The notes under the pieces are model-generated. The model ran no database searches and was not told where the DNA came from. It worked only from the letters and a program-made list of their open reading frames with translations. A DNA stretch of 64,000 bases from a bacterium. GTDB taxonomy: Bacteria; Chloroflexota; Dormibacteria; Dormibacterales; Dormibacteraceae. The stretch lies in the NCBI GenBank assembly GCA_004299235.1, contig SCQL01000019.1:1-64000 (forward strand), written 5' to 3'. The position numbers were made by a program, and so were the translations under genes. Numbering within the stretch: the first letter of the stretch is position 1; each line of letters opens with the position of its first letter. Positions 43,302 through 52,382 of the stretch are shown in pieces.

Positions 43302-43748
43302 ATGGAACTCACGTCGGTCGACATTCAGCTCGACGCTGCCAATGCGATCCTTGCGGCGTGCTTCGACGAGGCACGCCGCATCGGCGTACAGGTCTCTGCC
43401 GCCGTGGTCGATGCCGGCGGCAATCTCAAAGCCTTCGCCCGCATGGACGGCGCTGAGGTCGCAGGGCCGGTGCTGGCGACTGACAAGGCGTATACCGCGC
43501 TCGCCCACCGCACGCCCACGCACGAACTGGCCGAGCTGGCGGCGCCGGGCGGCCCCCTGTTCGGCTTGCACGCCAACGGTGGCGGCCGCTACGTCATCTT
43601 CGGCGGCGGGATTCCGATCACCCTCGGCGGCCGGGTCGTGGGGGCGATCGGGGTCAGCGGAGCGGCGGTCGGCCAGGACGTCTCGTGCGCCAGAGCAGGT
43701 CTGGCCGCGGCCGAGCGTCTGCTGGTCGGTGAGAGGCCGCGCGCATGA
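43302..43748 (+). CDS. GlcG/HbpS family protein
   Basis: A 148-residue protein starting MELTSVDIQLDAANAILAA (a TTG at 43290 is possible). The middle AAVVDAGGNLKAFARMDGAE and the end GGIPITLGGRVVGAIGVSGA mark the GlcG/HbpS (Haem_degrading) family. Members bind heme or corrinoid, or accompany diol and glycolate catabolic operons, with no settled catalytic role. Its stop overlaps the next start by 4 bases. Confidence 0.8.
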   Translation: MELTSVDIQLDAANAILAACFDEARRIGVQVSAAVVDAGGNLKAFARMDGAEVAGPVLATDKAYTALAHRTPTHELAELAAPGGPLFGLHANGGGRYVIFGGGIPITLGGRVVGAIGVSGAAVGQDVSCARAGLAAAERLLVGERPRA

Positions 43749-45040
43749 CGGCGACGGGACTCAGCACGTCGGAGAAGTACAGGCAATTCCTGATCCTGAG
43801 CTCGGTCCAGAGCGTGGAACCGATCACCGTCGAGCGGGCGCGCGATGCGCTGGTCTGGTCGACCGACGGCACCGAGTACGTGGACTGCTTCGCCGGCATC
43901 GCTGTGGTCAACGCCGGCCACTGCGAGCCGCGTGTGCTGGAGGCGGCGCGGCGTCAGATGGAGCGGCTCGTGCACATCGGCTCCCTGTTGTACGAGGTGC
44001 CGGTGGTCGCGGACCTCGCCGAGAAGCTGGCCTGGATCACGCCCGGCCGGCTCGAGAAGACCTTCTTCTGCAACAGCGGGGCCGAGGCGGTCGAGGGCGC
44101 GCTCCGGTTGGCCAAGGCCAGCACCGGCCGCAGTGAGTTCATCGCCCTCGAGCTCGGGTTTCACGGCCGGACCAACGCCACCCTGAGCGTGACGGGCAAC
44201 CGAAAGCGCAAGCAGCACGGGGGGCCCTACCTGCCCGGGGTGGCGTTTGCGCCACCTCCGCATCCGTACCGCTGCCGGCTGTGCAACGGGAAGTGCTCCC
44301 TGGCCTGCGCCGACGCCGTCTCCGACGTCATCGACTACCACACGTCCGGTGATGTGGCGGCTTTCATCGCCGAGCCGGTGATGGGCGAGGGCGGCATCAT
44401 CGTGCCGCCGGAGGGCTACTTCGAGCGCGTCAAGAAGATCCTGGACGATCGCGGCATCCTCTTCATCGCCGACGAGGTGCAATCCGGCTTCGGCCGCACC
44501 GGCACGATGTTCGCCATCGAGCGTTCGGGAGTCGCCCCGGACATCATGACCATGGCCAAAGGCATCGGTGACGGCTTCCCTCTCGCCGGCTTCACCGCGC
44601 GTCCCGACGTGGCGGACTCGTTTCGACCGGGCGAGCACCTGTCGACCTTCGGCGGCAACCCGGTGTGCTGCGCCGCCGGCCTGGCGAGCATCGAGGTCCT
44701 CGAAGCCGACGGCCTGGTCGCTCGCTCAGCCGGCCTGGGATCCTGGCTGCGACCTCAATTGGAGCGGCTGGCTGAACGGCATGTGGCCGTCGGCGATGTA
44801 CGCGGCGCGGGGCTCATGCAGGGGCTCGAGCTGGTGCGCGACCGCGTCACCCGAGAGCCGGCCCCGGAGCTGGCCGCACGGATCAAGGCGTCCTGCCGTC
44901 AGCGAGGAGTGCTCATCGGGGTCGGCGGTTACTTTGGCAACGTGCTGAGGATCCAGCCGCCGCTGACGATCACTCAGGAGCAGCTGGGATTCGTCGCCGA
45001 GGTCCTTGACGGGGCTCTGTCCGAAGCCATGGCCTCTTGA
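43745..45040 (+). CDS. Class III aminotransferase (GABA/putrescine/beta-alanine type)
   Basis: A 431-residue PLP enzyme. Signatures: VDCFAGIAVVNAGHCEPRVL, TFFCNSGAEAVEGALRLAKA, ELGFHGRTNATLSVTGN, LFIADEVQSGFGRTGTMF (PLP-binding Asp), and the Schiff-base lysine in TMAKGIGDGFPLAG. A Cys-rich loop YRCRLCNGKCSLACADA sits near residues 174-189; a similar loop exists in AGXT2-like relatives. It would convert an omega- or beta-amino acid, or putrescine, to a semialdehyde for the two dehydrogenases encoded downstream. Confidence 0.88.
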   Translation: MTATGLSTSEKYRQFLILSSVQSVEPITVERARDALVWSTDGTEYVDCFAGIAVVNAGHCEPRVLEAARRQMERLVHIGSLLYEVPVVADLAEKLAWITPGRLEKTFFCNSGAEAVEGALRLAKASTGRSEFIALELGFHGRTNATLSVTGNRKRKQHGGPYLPGVAFAPPPHPYRCRLCNGKCSLACADAVSDVIDYHTSGDVAAFIAEPVMGEGGIIVPPEGYFERVKKILDDRGILFIADEVQSGFGRTGTMFAIERSGVAPDIMTMAKGIGDGFPLAGFTARPDVADSFRPGEHLSTFGGNPVCCAAGLASIEVLEADGLVARSAGLGSWLRPQLERLAERHVAVGDVRGAGLMQGLELVRDRVTREPAPELAARIKASCRQRGVLIGVGGYFGNVLRIQPPLTITQEQLGFVAEVLDGALSEAMAS

Positions 45041-45062
45041 GGCGGATGGAGCCCGCCTGAGC

Positions 45063-46490
45063 GTGCTGGGCAACCTGATCGGAGGTCGATGGGTGGGGAC
45101 GGAGGCGGAGGGCCTGCCCGTTTACAACCCCGCTACCGGCGAGGTCATTGACGAGGTCCCGCTTTCGGGAGCCGCCGAGGTGCAAGCGGCCGTGCAGGCC
45201 GCCGTCGAGGCATTCGAGACCTGGTCGCGCACCTCACTGCTCGAGCGCGTGAGGCTCATGTTCGCCTACAAGGGCCGGCTCGAGGCACATTTCGAAGAGC
45301 TGGCGGCGATCGTCACCAGGCACCACGGGAAGACCCTGGACGAGGCCCGGGGCGAAGTTCGCCGAGGCATTGAGGTCGTGGACTTCGCATGCGGCGCCCC
45401 AACCCTTCTCCAGGGGCGAACGCTGCGGTCGGTTTCGGGTGGTGTCGACCAGGACCTTTACCGCTACCCCGTTGGCGTCTGCGCCGGCATCCCGCCTTTC
45501 AACTTCCCTGTGATGATCCCGCTGTGGATGTTCCCGCTTGCGGTCGTGGCTGGAAACACGTACATCCTGAAGCCGTCCGAGCGAACCCCGCTTGGCGCCG
45601 TGCGTCTGGCCGAGCTGTTCTTAGAGGCCGGGTTCCCGGAAGGCGTGCTCAATGTCGTGCACGGGGCGAAGCCGGCCGTCGACGCTCTGCTCCAGCACCC
45701 TGATGTCCGGGCCATCTCGTTCGTCGGCTCCGAGCCGGTCGCCCGCCACATCTACGCGGAGGCGGCACGCTACGGCAAGCGCGTCCAGGCTTTGGGCGGC
45801 GCGAAAAACCACATGGTGGTCATGCCCGACGCGGACATCTCGGAGGTCGTGCCGCACCTCCTGAATGCGGGTTTTGGGAACGCGGGCGAGCGGTGCCTGG
45901 CCGGCAGCGTCGCCGTCGCCGTCGGCGGTTCGGCATCCGGCCTGCTCGAGGCACTGGTCGCAAGCACCGAGAAGCTCGTCGTCGGCCCCGGTGACCAGCC
46001 GGACGTCCAGGTCGGGCCGCTGATCCGTGACAGTCACCGCAAGAAGGTCGCCGAGTACATCGACCAGGGGGCGCGCGAAGGCGCCGAGATCCTGGTTGAC
46101 GGTCGCTCTTACATGGAGCGTCCCGGCTTCTTTCTCGGACCGACGATCCTGGACGGGGTCGTGCCGTCCATGACGGTTGGCCGGGAGGAGATCTTCGGCC
46201 CGGTGCTCTCGGTTTCCCGCGCGCCGTCGCTCGACGAAGCGATCGCGATGGTCAACAGCATGACCCTCGGCAACATGGCCGTCGTGTTCACGAAGAGCGG
46301 TGGGGTGGCGCGCGAGTTCCGTGAACGGGTCGAGGCGGGCATGGTCGGTGTCAACGTCCCGATCGCCCAGCCGTTCGCATTCTTCCCGTTCTCAGGCTGG
46401 AAGAACTCCTTCTATGGCGACCTGCACGTGCATGGCACCGACGGGATCGAGTTCTACACGCGCAAGAAGGCGTTCATCAGCCGTTGGTGA
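45063..46490 (+). CDS. mmsA: Methylmalonate/malonate-semialdehyde dehydrogenase (CoA-acylating)
   Basis: A 475-residue aldehyde dehydrogenase; GTG at 45063 is preferred because the TTG at 45006 lies inside the aminotransferase gene. Signatures: LIGGRWVGTEAEGLPVYNPA, GVCAGIPPFNFPVMIPLWMF, KPSERTPLGAV, ALGGAKNHMVVMPDAD and the catalytic Cys in NAGERCLAGSVAVAV. These are MmsA features; the enzyme gives acetyl-CoA from malonate semialdehyde or propionyl-CoA from methylmalonate semialdehyde, using NAD and CoA. It fits beta-alanine or 3-aminoisobutyrate breakdown after transamination. Confidence 0.9.
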   Translation: MLGNLIGGRWVGTEAEGLPVYNPATGEVIDEVPLSGAAEVQAAVQAAVEAFETWSRTSLLERVRLMFAYKGRLEAHFEELAAIVTRHHGKTLDEARGEVRRGIEVVDFACGAPTLLQGRTLRSVSGGVDQDLYRYPVGVCAGIPPFNFPVMIPLWMFPLAVVAGNTYILKPSERTPLGAVRLAELFLEAGFPEGVLNVVHGAKPAVDALLQHPDVRAISFVGSEPVARHIYAEAARYGKRVQALGGAKNHMVVMPDADISEVVPHLLNAGFGNAGERCLAGSVAVAVGGSASGLLEALVASTEKLVVGPGDQPDVQVGPLIRDSHRKKVAEYIDQGAREGAEILVDGRSYMERPGFFLGPTILDGVVPSMTVGREEIFGPVLSVSRAPSLDEAIAMVNSMTLGNMAVVFTKSGGVAREFRERVEAGMVGVNVPIAQPFAFFPFSGWKNSFYGDLHVHGTDGIEFYTRKKAFISRW

Positions 46491-46525
46491 ACGGTGGCGA
46501 GAGACTCGCATGGAGGACCGACTAG

Positions 46526-48037
46526 ATGGCCACCACCGCCGCCATAGAACATCACGGCCTGTGGATCAACGGGTGCTCGGTACCTGGCTCCGAGCGTGAG
46601 CGGCGCGTCGACAACCCTGCCGACGGTGAGGCTCTCGCCATGGTCGCGAGCGCCGGCCCTGAAGAGGTGCAAAAGGCCGTGGAGGCGGCGCGAACGGCGT
46701 TTCGCGGCTGGTCGCGCACCCTGCCGGCGGAGCGAGCCGCGGTCATCTGGAAGATCGCCGATCTGCTCGAGGCGGAGAAGGAGCGGGTGGCCGACCTCGA
46801 GAGCCGCAACACCGGCAAGACGCTCCGGATGGCGCGCGATTTCGACGTCGCCGGCAGCATCGACAACATCCGCTTCTACGCGGGCGCCGCGCGCAACCTC
46901 GAGGGCAAGGCCGCGGCCGAATACATGCCCGGGATCACCAGCCTCATCCGGAGAGAGCCCATCGGGGTCGTCGCGTCGATCTCGCCGTGGAACTACCCGC
47001 TCCAGATGGCGGTGTGGAAGATCTTTCCCGCCATCGCCGCCGGCAACACCGTCATCCTCAAGCCGGCATCGCTGACTCCGCTCTCGAGCCTCCGGCTGGC
47101 GGAGCTGTGCACCAGGGCGGGACTCCCGGACGGAGTCGTCAACGTGGTGAGCGGCCGAGGCGAGCTCATCGGCCCGGTGCTGTGCCAGCACCGAGACGTC
47201 GACATGATCTCGATCACGGGCGACACCACCACCGGGGCCGAGATCATGAGACTGGCGGCGCCGAGCCTGAAGAAGCTTCACCTGGAGTTGGGCGGAAAGG
47301 CCCCGTTCGTGGTCTTTCCCGACGCCGACCTCGAGGCGGCGGCCAACGGAGCGATCGCGGGTGGATTCGTCAACGTGGGCCAGGACTGCACCGCCGCCAC
47401 CCGTTTCTACGTCCATCACGACGTCTATGCGCGGTTTCGAGACCTGGTGGTCGAGAAGACCTCTTCAGTCGTGGTCGGCGACCCGCAAGACATGAAGACC
47501 GATCTCGGCCCGCTCATCAGCACCGGCCACCGCGACCGGGTCGCGGGCTTCGTCGAGAGAGCGCGCGCGCAGGGGGCGAAAGTCCTGGTCGGCGGTGAGG
47601 TGCCGGGTGCATCGTCGCTGGCACGCGGAGCGTTCTACACGCCGACCGTGATCGAAGGGGTGGGGCAGAAGGACGAGATCGTGCAGCGCGAGGTCTTCGG
47701 CCCGGTGCTCGCCCTGCTGCCCTTCGCCTCCGAGGACCAGGCGCTTGAGCTGGCCAACGATGTGGACTACGGGTTGGCGGCCTCGGTGTGGACCGGCGAC
47801 GTGGCCCGCGCCATGCGGGCCTCTCAGCGCCTGCGGTTCGGCACCGTATGGGTCAACGAACACATTCCGATCACGTCCGAGATGCCCCACGGCGGCTTCA
47901 AACAGTCGGGGACCGGCAAGGACATGAGCCAGTACAGCGTGGACGAGTACACCATCGTCAAGCACGTGGCCATCGACAACACCGGTGAGTCGTCGCGACC
48001 ATGGCACGAAATCGTGTGGCGCCGACCGGCGCGGTAG
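46526..48037 (+). CDS. NAD-dependent aldehyde dehydrogenase, aminobutyraldehyde-type
   Basis: A 503-residue enzyme with a GGAGG site before the ATG. Key parts: SISPWNYPLQMAVWKIFPAI, ILKPASLTPLSSLRLAELCT, LELGGKAPFVVFPDADLEAA (general-base Glu) and the catalytic Cys in NVGQDCTAATRFYVH, a form common in gamma-aminobutyraldehyde dehydrogenases. The end HGGFKQSGTGKDMSQYSVDE is also typical of that group. It would oxidise aldehydes made by transamination of putrescine or related amines to GABA-like acids. Exact substrate is inferred. Confidence 0.85.
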   Translation: MATTAAIEHHGLWINGCSVPGSERERRVDNPADGEALAMVASAGPEEVQKAVEAARTAFRGWSRTLPAERAAVIWKIADLLEAEKERVADLESRNTGKTLRMARDFDVAGSIDNIRFYAGAARNLEGKAAAEYMPGITSLIRREPIGVVASISPWNYPLQMAVWKIFPAIAAGNTVILKPASLTPLSSLRLAELCTRAGLPDGVVNVVSGRGELIGPVLCQHRDVDMISITGDTTTGAEIMRLAAPSLKKLHLELGGKAPFVVFPDADLEAAANGAIAGGFVNVGQDCTAATRFYVHHDVYARFRDLVVEKTSSVVVGDPQDMKTDLGPLISTGHRDRVAGFVERARAQGAKVLVGGEVPGASSLARGAFYTPTVIEGVGQKDEIVQREVFGPVLALLPFASEDQALELANDVDYGLAASVWTGDVARAMRASQRLRFGTVWVNEHIPITSEMPHGGFKQSGTGKDMSQYSVDEYTIVKHVAIDNTGESSRPWHEIVWRRPAR

Positions 48038-48098
48038 CACTCCTGAGGCCTGGCCGCCAGACGACGCTGACGTCGTTACACTGCGCCCCACACCTCAC

Positions 48099-49682
48099 AT
48101 GTTTTGCGTCGTCGGGTCAGGCCCAGCAGGCGTCGCCTGCGCGCACGCCCTGTTGCGGGCGGGTGCCAAGGTCACGCTGTTGGATGCCGGGCTCGAGCTC
48201 GAACCCCAAAGGCGAGAGCGGCTGGCCGCGCTTCAACGGCTGTCCCCGCGGGACTGGGACCAGGCGTCACTGAGCTTCATCCGGGACGGCGTCACCGTCG
48301 CCGCCGGGGGGATTCCCATGAAACTGGCCTACGGCTCGCGGTTCCCCTACCGGGAACCGGTGGACCTGCCCATCACGCGTGACGGAGTCGAGGGCCAGCC
48401 CTCCTTCGCCCAGGGAGGGCTGAGCAACGTGTGGGGCGCAAGCGTCCTGCCCTTCCGCACCGAAGACATGAATGGCTGGCCGATCACGGCCGAAGATCTC
48501 AAACCTCACTACCGCGCCGTGCTGGAGGTGATGCCATTCTCTGCTCGACACGACCGGCTCGAGGCCGCGTTCCCGCTGTATCACGATCGCCCGGGCGACC
48601 TCAACGCGAGCAGCCAGGCGGCGGCGTTTCTTGGTGACCTCGAGGCTGCGCATGCCACCCTCCTGGCGCACGGGGTTCGCTTCGGAGCCTCTCGCCTGGC
48701 CGTTCAGGGATCCGCCGATGGTCGAGGGGGGTGTGTTTACTGCGCTCAATGCATGTACGGCTGCCCTTACGGGTACATCTACAACTCGAGCCAGACGCTT
48801 GATCGGCTGCGCGCCCACCCTGCGTTCGACTACCGCCCGGGAGCGCTCGTGGAGCAGGTGAGCGAGCTCGGTGCGGAAGTTGAGCTGCGCGGTCGGAATC
48901 TCGAGGACGGGACACCATTGCGCCTGCGCGCGGAGGGGGTGTTTCTCGCTTGCGGAGCGCTTTCGACAGCCAGGGTCCTGCTGGCTTCGCTGGAGGCCTA
49001 CGAGCACCCGGTTCAGGCCGCCGACAACTGCTACTTCCTGCTGCCCCTCCTCCGTTACCGGCAGCAGGCAGGCGCGACTCGCGAATCGCTTCACACGCTC
49101 GCGCACGTCTTCCTGGAGATCGTCGACCCGGAGGTCGGCCCGCATACCTCCCACCTCCAGATCTACACCTACAACGAGCTCTTTCGGGAACAGGTTCGCA
49201 ATCTCCTCGGGCCGGCCGCCGGAGTGCTCGGGGCTGCCGTCGAGCGAGCCCTGCTCGGCCGGATGCTCCTGATCCAGGGCTACCTTCACTCAGATCTCTC
49301 ACCCGGGATCAGGCTCACTCTTCAACGCGGCAGCCCGGGGCACGCCGCCAGGCTCGCTTTGAGCGTCGAGCCGAACGCAACGACCCGTCCGGCCCTTGCC
49401 GCCCTGCAACGGAGGCTCTGGGCGGAGCGCCGATCGATGCGAGCGATCCCCCTCTCGCCGGCAATGAGAGTCGGCAAGCCCGGGCGTGGTTTCCATACCG
49501 GCGGCACATTTCCCATGCGATCGCAACCCAAGCCCTTTGAGACCGACAGCCTGGGACGGCCCTACGGCTTTTCGCGCGTGCACCTGGTCGATGCCAGCGT
49601 GTTCCCGACGCTCCCCGCCACGACAATCACGCTGAGCGTCATGGCGAACGCTCACCGGATCGGCGCCGGGGCCGCCGCTTGA
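48099..49682 (+). CDS. GMC-family flavoprotein oxidoreductase
   Basis: About 527 residues from ATG 48099; an earlier start (47985) would lie inside the dehydrogenase gene. FAD-binding FCVVGSGPAGVACAHALLRA opens it, GLSNVWGASVLPF marks the substrate/FAD loop, and CVYCAQCMYGCPYGYIYNS (first Cys at about 212) is the Cys cluster found in a bacterial GMC subgroup, arranged like a ferredoxin motif. The end VHLVDASVFPTLPATTITLS matches the C-terminal GMC motif. Substrate unknown; it may act on alcohols or sugars. Its TGA overlaps the next ATG by one base. Confidence 0.82.
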   Translation: MFCVVGSGPAGVACAHALLRAGAKVTLLDAGLELEPQRRERLAALQRLSPRDWDQASLSFIRDGVTVAAGGIPMKLAYGSRFPYREPVDLPITRDGVEGQPSFAQGGLSNVWGASVLPFRTEDMNGWPITAEDLKPHYRAVLEVMPFSARHDRLEAAFPLYHDRPGDLNASSQAAAFLGDLEAAHATLLAHGVRFGASRLAVQGSADGRGGCVYCAQCMYGCPYGYIYNSSQTLDRLRAHPAFDYRPGALVEQVSELGAEVELRGRNLEDGTPLRLRAEGVFLACGALSTARVLLASLEAYEHPVQAADNCYFLLPLLRYRQQAGATRESLHTLAHVFLEIVDPEVGPHTSHLQIYTYNELFREQVRNLLGPAAGVLGAAVERALLGRMLLIQGYLHSDLSPGIRLTLQRGSPGHAARLALSVEPNATTRPALAALQRRLWAERRSMRAIPLSPAMRVGKPGRGFHTGGTFPMRSQPKPFETDSLGRPYGFSRVHLVDASVFPTLPATTITLSVMANAHRIGAGAAA

Positions 49683-50578
49683 TGGGTCACGATCCGAGGC
49701 TTACCGGCGCGGATCAGAACAGGGTCGCCATCACCGGCGCTTCGGGATTTGTCGGCGCCCAATTGGTCGACCGCTTCGAACACGCCGGGTGGTCGGTGAC
49801 TCGATTCACGCGAGCTGCCGGCGAAGGCGCCGGCGGCACCGTGCGTTTCCGCCTGGCTGACGAGGTGAACCCGGATGATTTCCGCTCCAGGCGCATCGCC
49901 GCCCTCGTCCACTGCGCTTACGACTTCGGGCCGGTGACTTGGTCCGACATCCGCCGCGTCAACGTCGAAGGTTCGCGGAGGCTGATGGCCGCGGCCAGGG
50001 CCGGTGGAGTCGAAACGATGGTGGTGATCTCCACGATCAGCGCATTTGCCGGCTGCCGTTCGCTGTACGGCCGGGCCAAGCTCGAGATCGAGGCGGCGGC
50101 TGCCGACGCCGGAGCCTTCGTGGTCCGCCCCGGCCTTGTCTACGGCGACGTCCCCACCCCGGTCGGAGGGATGTTCGGCAGTCTGATGAAGAGCGTGCGC
50201 GCGCCCCTGGTGCCGCTGATCGATGGCGGCGTCCATCCCCAGTACCTGGTTCACGTCGATGACCTGTTCGGATTGGTCAGCCGCCTCTGCGCCGGCGATC
50301 TGGGTGAGCCGGCCGGACCGATCGTGGCGGCTTCGTCCCGGGCCTGGCCGATGCGCGAGCTGCTGCGGGAATTGGCGCGTCGCCAGAGGCGTGCGCCGAG
50401 ATTCATCGGCGTTCCCTGGCAGGCGGTGTGGGCTGGTCTCAAGCTGGCGGAGCTCGCCCGGCTGCGCCTGGGTTACCGCAGCGACAGCGTCGTCAGCCTG
50501 GTGCATCAGGACCCCCGTCCCGATTTCGGATCCCTGAGCGAGCTGGGCGTGGGGGTGCGCGATTTCAGCGGCCGCTGA
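49682..50578 (+). CDS. NAD-dependent epimerase/dehydratase family protein
   Basis: A 298-residue short-chain dehydrogenase of the extended type. NAD-binding RVAITGASGFVGAQLVDRFE opens it. The central HCAYDFGPVTWSDIRRVNVE segment and the Y-x3-K pair in SLYGRAKLEIE follow. VRPGLVYGDVPTPVGGMFGS and VHVDDLFGLVSRL are typical of sugar-nucleotide epimerases. The ATG at 49682 overlaps the GMC stop (TGATG). Coupling to the GMC enzyme suggests the same pathway or a cell-envelope sugar modification. Confidence 0.82.
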   Translation: MGHDPRLTGADQNRVAITGASGFVGAQLVDRFEHAGWSVTRFTRAAGEGAGGTVRFRLADEVNPDDFRSRRIAALVHCAYDFGPVTWSDIRRVNVEGSRRLMAAARAGGVETMVVISTISAFAGCRSLYGRAKLEIEAAAADAGAFVVRPGLVYGDVPTPVGGMFGSLMKSVRAPLVPLIDGGVHPQYLVHVDDLFGLVSRLCAGDLGEPAGPIVAASSRAWPMRELLRELARRQRRAPRFIGVPWQAVWAGLKLAELARLRLGYRSDSVVSLVHQDPRPDFGSLSELGVGVRDFSGR

Positions 50579-50617
50579 CGCCTTCCGGCCGGCAACCGAG
50601 TGCTAGTGTGGCGGCCG

Positions 50618-51781
50618 ATGCTTCGCGGCCTCGACCGCCGCCGGCTCCTGTTCGCGATGGCGATGGGCGCCCTTGTGCCGCTGGCGGTGCTGATGGTCGT
50701 GAGCGCGATTCGCACCGCCATCCTCGCGCCGTACCGCAGCGACTTCGCCGTCTACTACGGCATGTCGACGATCGGCCTCCAGTCCGGGTTCTCGCACCTG
50801 TACGACGACTTTCTGCGGCAGCGGGTTTGGGACGCCCTCGGCATCGCCCTGGGCGGCCCGCTGCATCCCTACCCGATCATTCAGCTGCCGACCCTGGCGG
50901 TGGCGATCGCTCCCCTGGCGCTGATGCCTTTCATGGTCGCCTACGCCATCTGGCTGTCGCTCCTCGGGACGGCCATCCTCATCGGCTGGTGGATGGGTGC
51001 GCCGGGCGGGCGCTGGGGCCGTGGAGGCCACCTCGTGGCGCTGTTGGCTCTGCTCCCGGTCGGCCTGGGCCTGTACGTCGGCCAGGTGGAGTTCGTGGTC
51101 TTCGCGTCGGTGCTGGCGGCCTGGTGGCTGCTGCGGCGCGGCCACGATGTGGCGGCGGGGTTGGTGCTCCTGCTCATCGTGCTCAAACCCCAGGAAGCGA
51201 TCCTTTTGCCATTCGCGCTGCTCCTGGCCGGCCGGCGCCGGACCTTCGCCGTCTGGGCCGCCGGCGCCGCGTTGATCGCATCGGCACTGCTGGCGGTGAT
51301 CGGCGTTTCGAGCCTTGCCGTCTACCTCGACCGGCTCGGCGAGGTCGCGCGGCATCCCGGGATCTGGGAATCCGTACCCGGCATGTCGCTGCCGAGCCTG
51401 CTCGGCGGAGGCCTCCTGGGAAGCTTCTCCCAGCTCCTCGTGGCGGCCTTTGCCCTCTTGGCCGCGTGGCGGCGGCGTGGTGAGGGCATCGAGCTGCCGA
51501 TGGCGATAGCGATCGTCGGGTCGATGGTGATGACGCCATACCTCCACGAGCCCGACACCGTCATGCTGGTCGCCGCCGGTTGGCTGTACCTTCGCACCCA
51601 ACCATCGCCATGGGCGATGGCCTACCTGGTGGCGGGCTACATCGCGATCGATCTCGGGCAGGCGCCGCGCGTCGGCTGGACGCCCCTCCTCGGGCTCGAG
51701 ATCGCATGGCTCCTCTCGATGGGCCTGTCACCGCGGGCATCACGGCCCGCGGTCTCCGCGCCGGCTCGCGCGACCGTTTAG
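50618..51781 (+). CDS. GT87-type (DUF2029) membrane glycosyltransferase
   Basis: A 387-residue polytopic protein with about nine to ten helices. The first loop has the acidic motif YRSDFAVYYGMSTIGLQSG and then HLYDDFLRQRVWDALG, the pattern of GT-C mannosyl/arabinosyltransferases of the GT87 family. IVLKPQEAILLPFALLLAGR is the second conserved loop. It probably adds a sugar from a polyprenyl donor to a cell-envelope glycan. ATG at 50618; GTGs at 50600 and 50606 are in frame. Confidence 0.75.
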   Translation: MLRGLDRRRLLFAMAMGALVPLAVLMVVSAIRTAILAPYRSDFAVYYGMSTIGLQSGFSHLYDDFLRQRVWDALGIALGGPLHPYPIIQLPTLAVAIAPLALMPFMVAYAIWLSLLGTAILIGWWMGAPGGRWGRGGHLVALLALLPVGLGLYVGQVEFVVFASVLAAWWLLRRGHDVAAGLVLLLIVLKPQEAILLPFALLLAGRRRTFAVWAAGAALIASALLAVIGVSSLAVYLDRLGEVARHPGIWESVPGMSLPSLLGGGLLGSFSQLLVAAFALLAAWRRRGEGIELPMAIAIVGSMVMTPYLHEPDTVMLVAAGWLYLRTQPSPWAMAYLVAGYIAIDLGQAPRVGWTPLLGLEIAWLLSMGLSPRASRPAVSAPARATV

Positions 51782-51867
51782 CCCCGGGGCCCGCTATCCT
51801 TTCGCCCGCCGGGCTCGCAGGCGTACCGGCGGCCTGATCGGATGCGCCTGTTCAGGAGGAAGCGGCG

Positions 51868-52272
51868 ATGAGCGGTTTCAAGACCTTCCTGCTCCGGGGC
51901 AACCTGGTGGACATGTCGGTCGGCATCGTCATCGGTGTCGCCTTCGGCACCGTCGTCACGGCCTTCGTCAAGGACGTCATCACGCCGATCATCGCCGCGC
52001 TCGTCGGCCAGCCGGACTTCTCGGGCCTGTACTTCACGATCAACAACAGCAGGTTCCTCTTCGGCGAATTCATCAACGCCGTGGTCGCCTTCCTCATCGT
52101 CGCGGCGGTTCTGTACTTCCTGGTCGTCGCACCGTACGCGCGGCTGAGGTCACGATTCGAGACGCCGCCCGTCCCCGAACCGGCGAAGAAGGAATGCCCG
52201 CGCTGCCTGAGCGCCATTCCCGTGGGCGCGAGCCGCTGCGCGTTCTGCGCGGCGGACCTCGACCGGGTCTGA
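51868..52272 (+). CDS. mscL: Large-conductance mechanosensitive channel with C-terminal zinc ribbon
   Basis: A 134-residue channel behind an AGGAGGAAG site. N-terminal amphipathic helix and TM1 (FKTFLLRGNLVDMSVGIVIG, VAFGTVVTAFVKDVITP) match MscL. TM2 is INAVVAFLIVAAVLYFLVV. The C-terminal tail has two Cys pairs (CPRCLSAIPVGASRCAFC), a zinc-ribbon hairpin placed where most MscL proteins have a short helical bundle. Role: emergency release of solutes on osmotic downshock. Confidence 0.93.
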   Translation: MSGFKTFLLRGNLVDMSVGIVIGVAFGTVVTAFVKDVITPIIAALVGQPDFSGLYFTINNSRFLFGEFINAVVAFLIVAAVLYFLVVAPYARLRSRFETPPVPEPAKKECPRCLSAIPVGASRCAFCAADLDRV

Positions 52273-52302
52273 TCGCCGGCGCCCTGAGCGGTCTTCCTCT
52301 CG

Positions 52303-52330
52303 CGAGGCCGTGCCGCATGGCTCGGCCTCG
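52303..52330 (+). terminator. Hairpin with T-run after mscL
   Basis: CGAGGCCG, 12-base loop, CGGCCTCG then TTT, 31 bases after the mscL stop: a likely intrinsic terminator. Confidence 0.6.
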
Positions 52331-52382
52331 TTTCGTGCCGGAACGGCGGATTGAAGCGCTGAGACCTTAGGCTTGCCACATC

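Noticed and set aside
44270-44318. Cys-rich loop of the class III aminotransferase as a novel metal site
   Set aside because: A similar Cys loop occurs in AGXT2-like relatives, so it is probably a family trait rather than a new feature.
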